A stretch of DNA of 6,766 nucleotides, from the NCBI GenBank assembly GCA_964609495.1, contig CAZSTA010000099.1, forward strand, positions 1-6,766, in the 5' to 3' direction. Source of the stretch: CAZSTA01 sp964609495 [NCBI: uncultured bacterium] (GTDB taxonomy: Bacteria > CAZSTA01). Below are positions 5,476-6,766 of the stretch, one piece after another (position 1 is the stretch's first letter; the number at the start of each line of letters is the position of its first letter). The notes under the pieces are model-generated. The model was not told where the DNA came from and did no database searches. It saw nothing but the letters and a program-made list of their open reading frames with translations. The position numbers and the translations under genes are program-made.

Positions 5476-6766
5476 TTAGCTCCTCTCTACCTCATAGAAT
5501 CGAACCTCGTATAACGCCCCATTATCCCCAATGAACTCTATCTCGCCATCTCTCTCCAATTCCCCCATGTTTAGGACTACCTCCTCCTTATCTTTATCGA
5601 ATATCTCTACTTTCCAAAGTCTATTTGATGATGAGCGGTAAGCTATGTTCATCTTAATTTTCTCGTTCTCCTCCACAGTATAACTGAGCTTCAGCTTCAG
5701 ATCTCGATATTTCAAGTTCTCTATGGCATAGGTCTTGCCAACTTGAAGTAGTTGCTCTGGCAAGCAGGGGGCGAGAATAAAGCATATCGAATCCATCTCT
5801 TGGGTCTCTCTAAAGCCGATGATGTTTCTCACTAACAAAACCATACCAGTTGCTCCCCAACCATATCCCTCAGAACCCCATTTATCCTGATAAGGCCAAT
5901 ATTCGCAGGAGATACCGGGTAAAGATTCCTCTCCTAGATAGATATTTCGATCCCACTTCCGATACACCCTATCCACCACTTTGTAGGTTATAGTGGAAGC
6001 TACATCTCGTTGTTTCGCCTGCCAAGTGCTCTCCAAAGCAACGAAGGAGAAGGTGGGCCATATAAAGGGTTCAGCTCTATCTATATTTTCGAAATATGAC
6101 GTTAATTCCTCGATTTGCTCATCGGTAGCTATCTGGCAGAATACCGGGGCTATTTGCATAGTATCCCTAAACGATGACCATACTCCATTTTCGCTGTCAT
6201 AATCTCTGAACCATCCATTTTGCCACATATTGAGCGTCTTATTCGTGAAATCCTCGGCTAGCGCTTTCCACTTCTCCTCATCGAAGCTCAAATCTAACTC
6301 GGAGGCGAAGAAGCTCATAATATTGGATGCCTGGGCGAAGCTAGCCTGAAGATCGACTGGGCGATATTGGGTTACTAAAACCCCGCCATCTACCTGGTAA
6401 CCAAAGCGCCTCGATTCATCTTGACCACTCTCCCAACTACAGAGGTAATACAACCAGCCCTCTTCATCGCTTCTATTCTTTAACCACCATTCAAGATAAG
6501 CGATAAGATAGGGATATATGTCTTCGAGCCATTTCTTATCGGGGAATCGGCAGTATATCGAGTGAATACAGTGAAAGGGGAATACCCATTCGGGTGCAGT
6601 GCCACATGCTTCGCCATTCTCAGCGATCATATTGTATGATCCATCCTCTCGGCTACAAGGGATATTGGGAGCAGGGGCATCCGCGAAAGTTCCTAGCAGG
6701 ACTTCCTTAGCGATCTCTTCATCTCCATAGCTCAATAACAGCATATCCAGAGCAGCTTCAGCCAAA
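5476..6766 (-). CDS. GH63/MGH1-like (alpha/alpha)6 glycosidase, 5' end outside the window
   Basis: The frame is open to the right edge, so the N terminus is missing and the TTG at 6765 is not a credible start. From there 429 residues are visible. CSWESGQDESRRFG (residues 109-122) matches the W-x-S-G-x-D-N/E-S signature of GH63 and related glucosidases and mannosylglycerate hydrolases, where the Asp (D116) is the general acid. E288 in CEYWPY and the nearby GSEGYGWGATG (298-307) fit the general base and substrate-cap region of the same clan. Trp-rich helices between them (YLEWWLK, MWQNGWF) fit the helical barrel. Residues about 345-429 look like a C-terminal beta domain. No export signal can be judged. 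It probably releases glucose, mannose or a similar sugar from a small glycoside for the dehydrogenase encoded next. Clan assignment is good; the exact family and substrate are uncertain. Confidence 0.82.
   Translation of the reverse strand, partial: LAEAALDMLLLSYGDEEIAKEVLLGTFADAPAPNIPCSREDGSYNMIAENGEACGTAPEWVFPFHCIHSIYCRFPDKKWLEDIYPYLIAYLEWWLKNRSDEEGWLYYLCSWESGQDESRRFGYQVDGGVLVTQYRPVDLQASFAQASNIMSFFASELDLSFDEEKWKALAEDFTNKTLNMWQNGWFRDYDSENGVWSSFRDTMQIAPVFCQIATDEQIEELTSYFENIDRAEPFIWPTFSFVALESTWQAKQRDVASTITYKVVDRVYRKWDRNIYLGEESLPGISCEYWPYQDKWGSEGYGWGATGMVLLVRNIIGFRETQEMDSICFILAPCLPEQLLQVGKTYAIENLKYRDLKLKLSYTVEENEKIKMNIAYRSSSNRLWKVEIFDKDKEEVVLNMGELERDGEIEFIGDNGALYEVRFYEVERS

Overview
The window looks like a piece of an uncultured bacterial chromosome. 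It is moderately AT-rich, uses ATA (Ile) and AGA/AGG (Arg) codons heavily, uses TTG and GTG starts, and has AGGAGG-type ribosome binding sites. There is no rRNA, tRNA or marker gene, so I do not name a phylum. The large near-identical TPR cassettes, the MNT/HEPN pair, the GC-rich dispersed-type hairpin repeat and the GH63-like/Gfo-Idh-MocA/MFS sugar cluster would suit a candidate-phylum or environmental bacterium; that is inference.

Left half (1-3248, all + strand) is accessory in character. It opens with the 3' part of a TPR protein whose 40-residue repeats are almost identical at DNA level, ending in an acidic linker and a helical C-terminal domain. A GC-rich hairpin repeat of the CCCTCTCCC...GGGAGAGGG type follows. 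Then comes a minimal nucleotidyltransferase (MntA-like antitoxin) overlapping a HEPN-domain toxin gene (HepT-like). The hepT reading frame appears to have lost one base near 1634: the open frame ends at 1657, but the missing C-terminal helix is still readable in another frame to 1719. Two uncharacterised genes follow, a small four-cysteine zinc-ribbon protein and a three-TM membrane protein 6 bp apart. After them lie a short coding-like remnant that resembles part of the membrane protein, a secreted orphan protein, and a rho-independent terminator preceded by a second hairpin.

Right half (3274-6766, all - strand) is a tightly packed carbohydrate operon read right to left: an (alpha/alpha)6-type glycosidase (5' end outside the window), a Gfo/Idh/MocA NAD-dependent sugar dehydrogenase, and an MFS sugar-type transporter. 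Gaps are 1 bp and 11 bp. The likely logic is uptake of a sugar or small glycoside, hydrolysis, and oxidation or epimerisation of the product; the substrate cannot be read from the sequence.

The best leads are the decayed MNT/HEPN toxin-antitoxin pair beside a TPR repeat protein, and the coupled zinc-ribbon/three-TM gene pair with its apparent paralogue remnant. The latter may be an undescribed membrane-linked module, but one locus alone cannot prove that.
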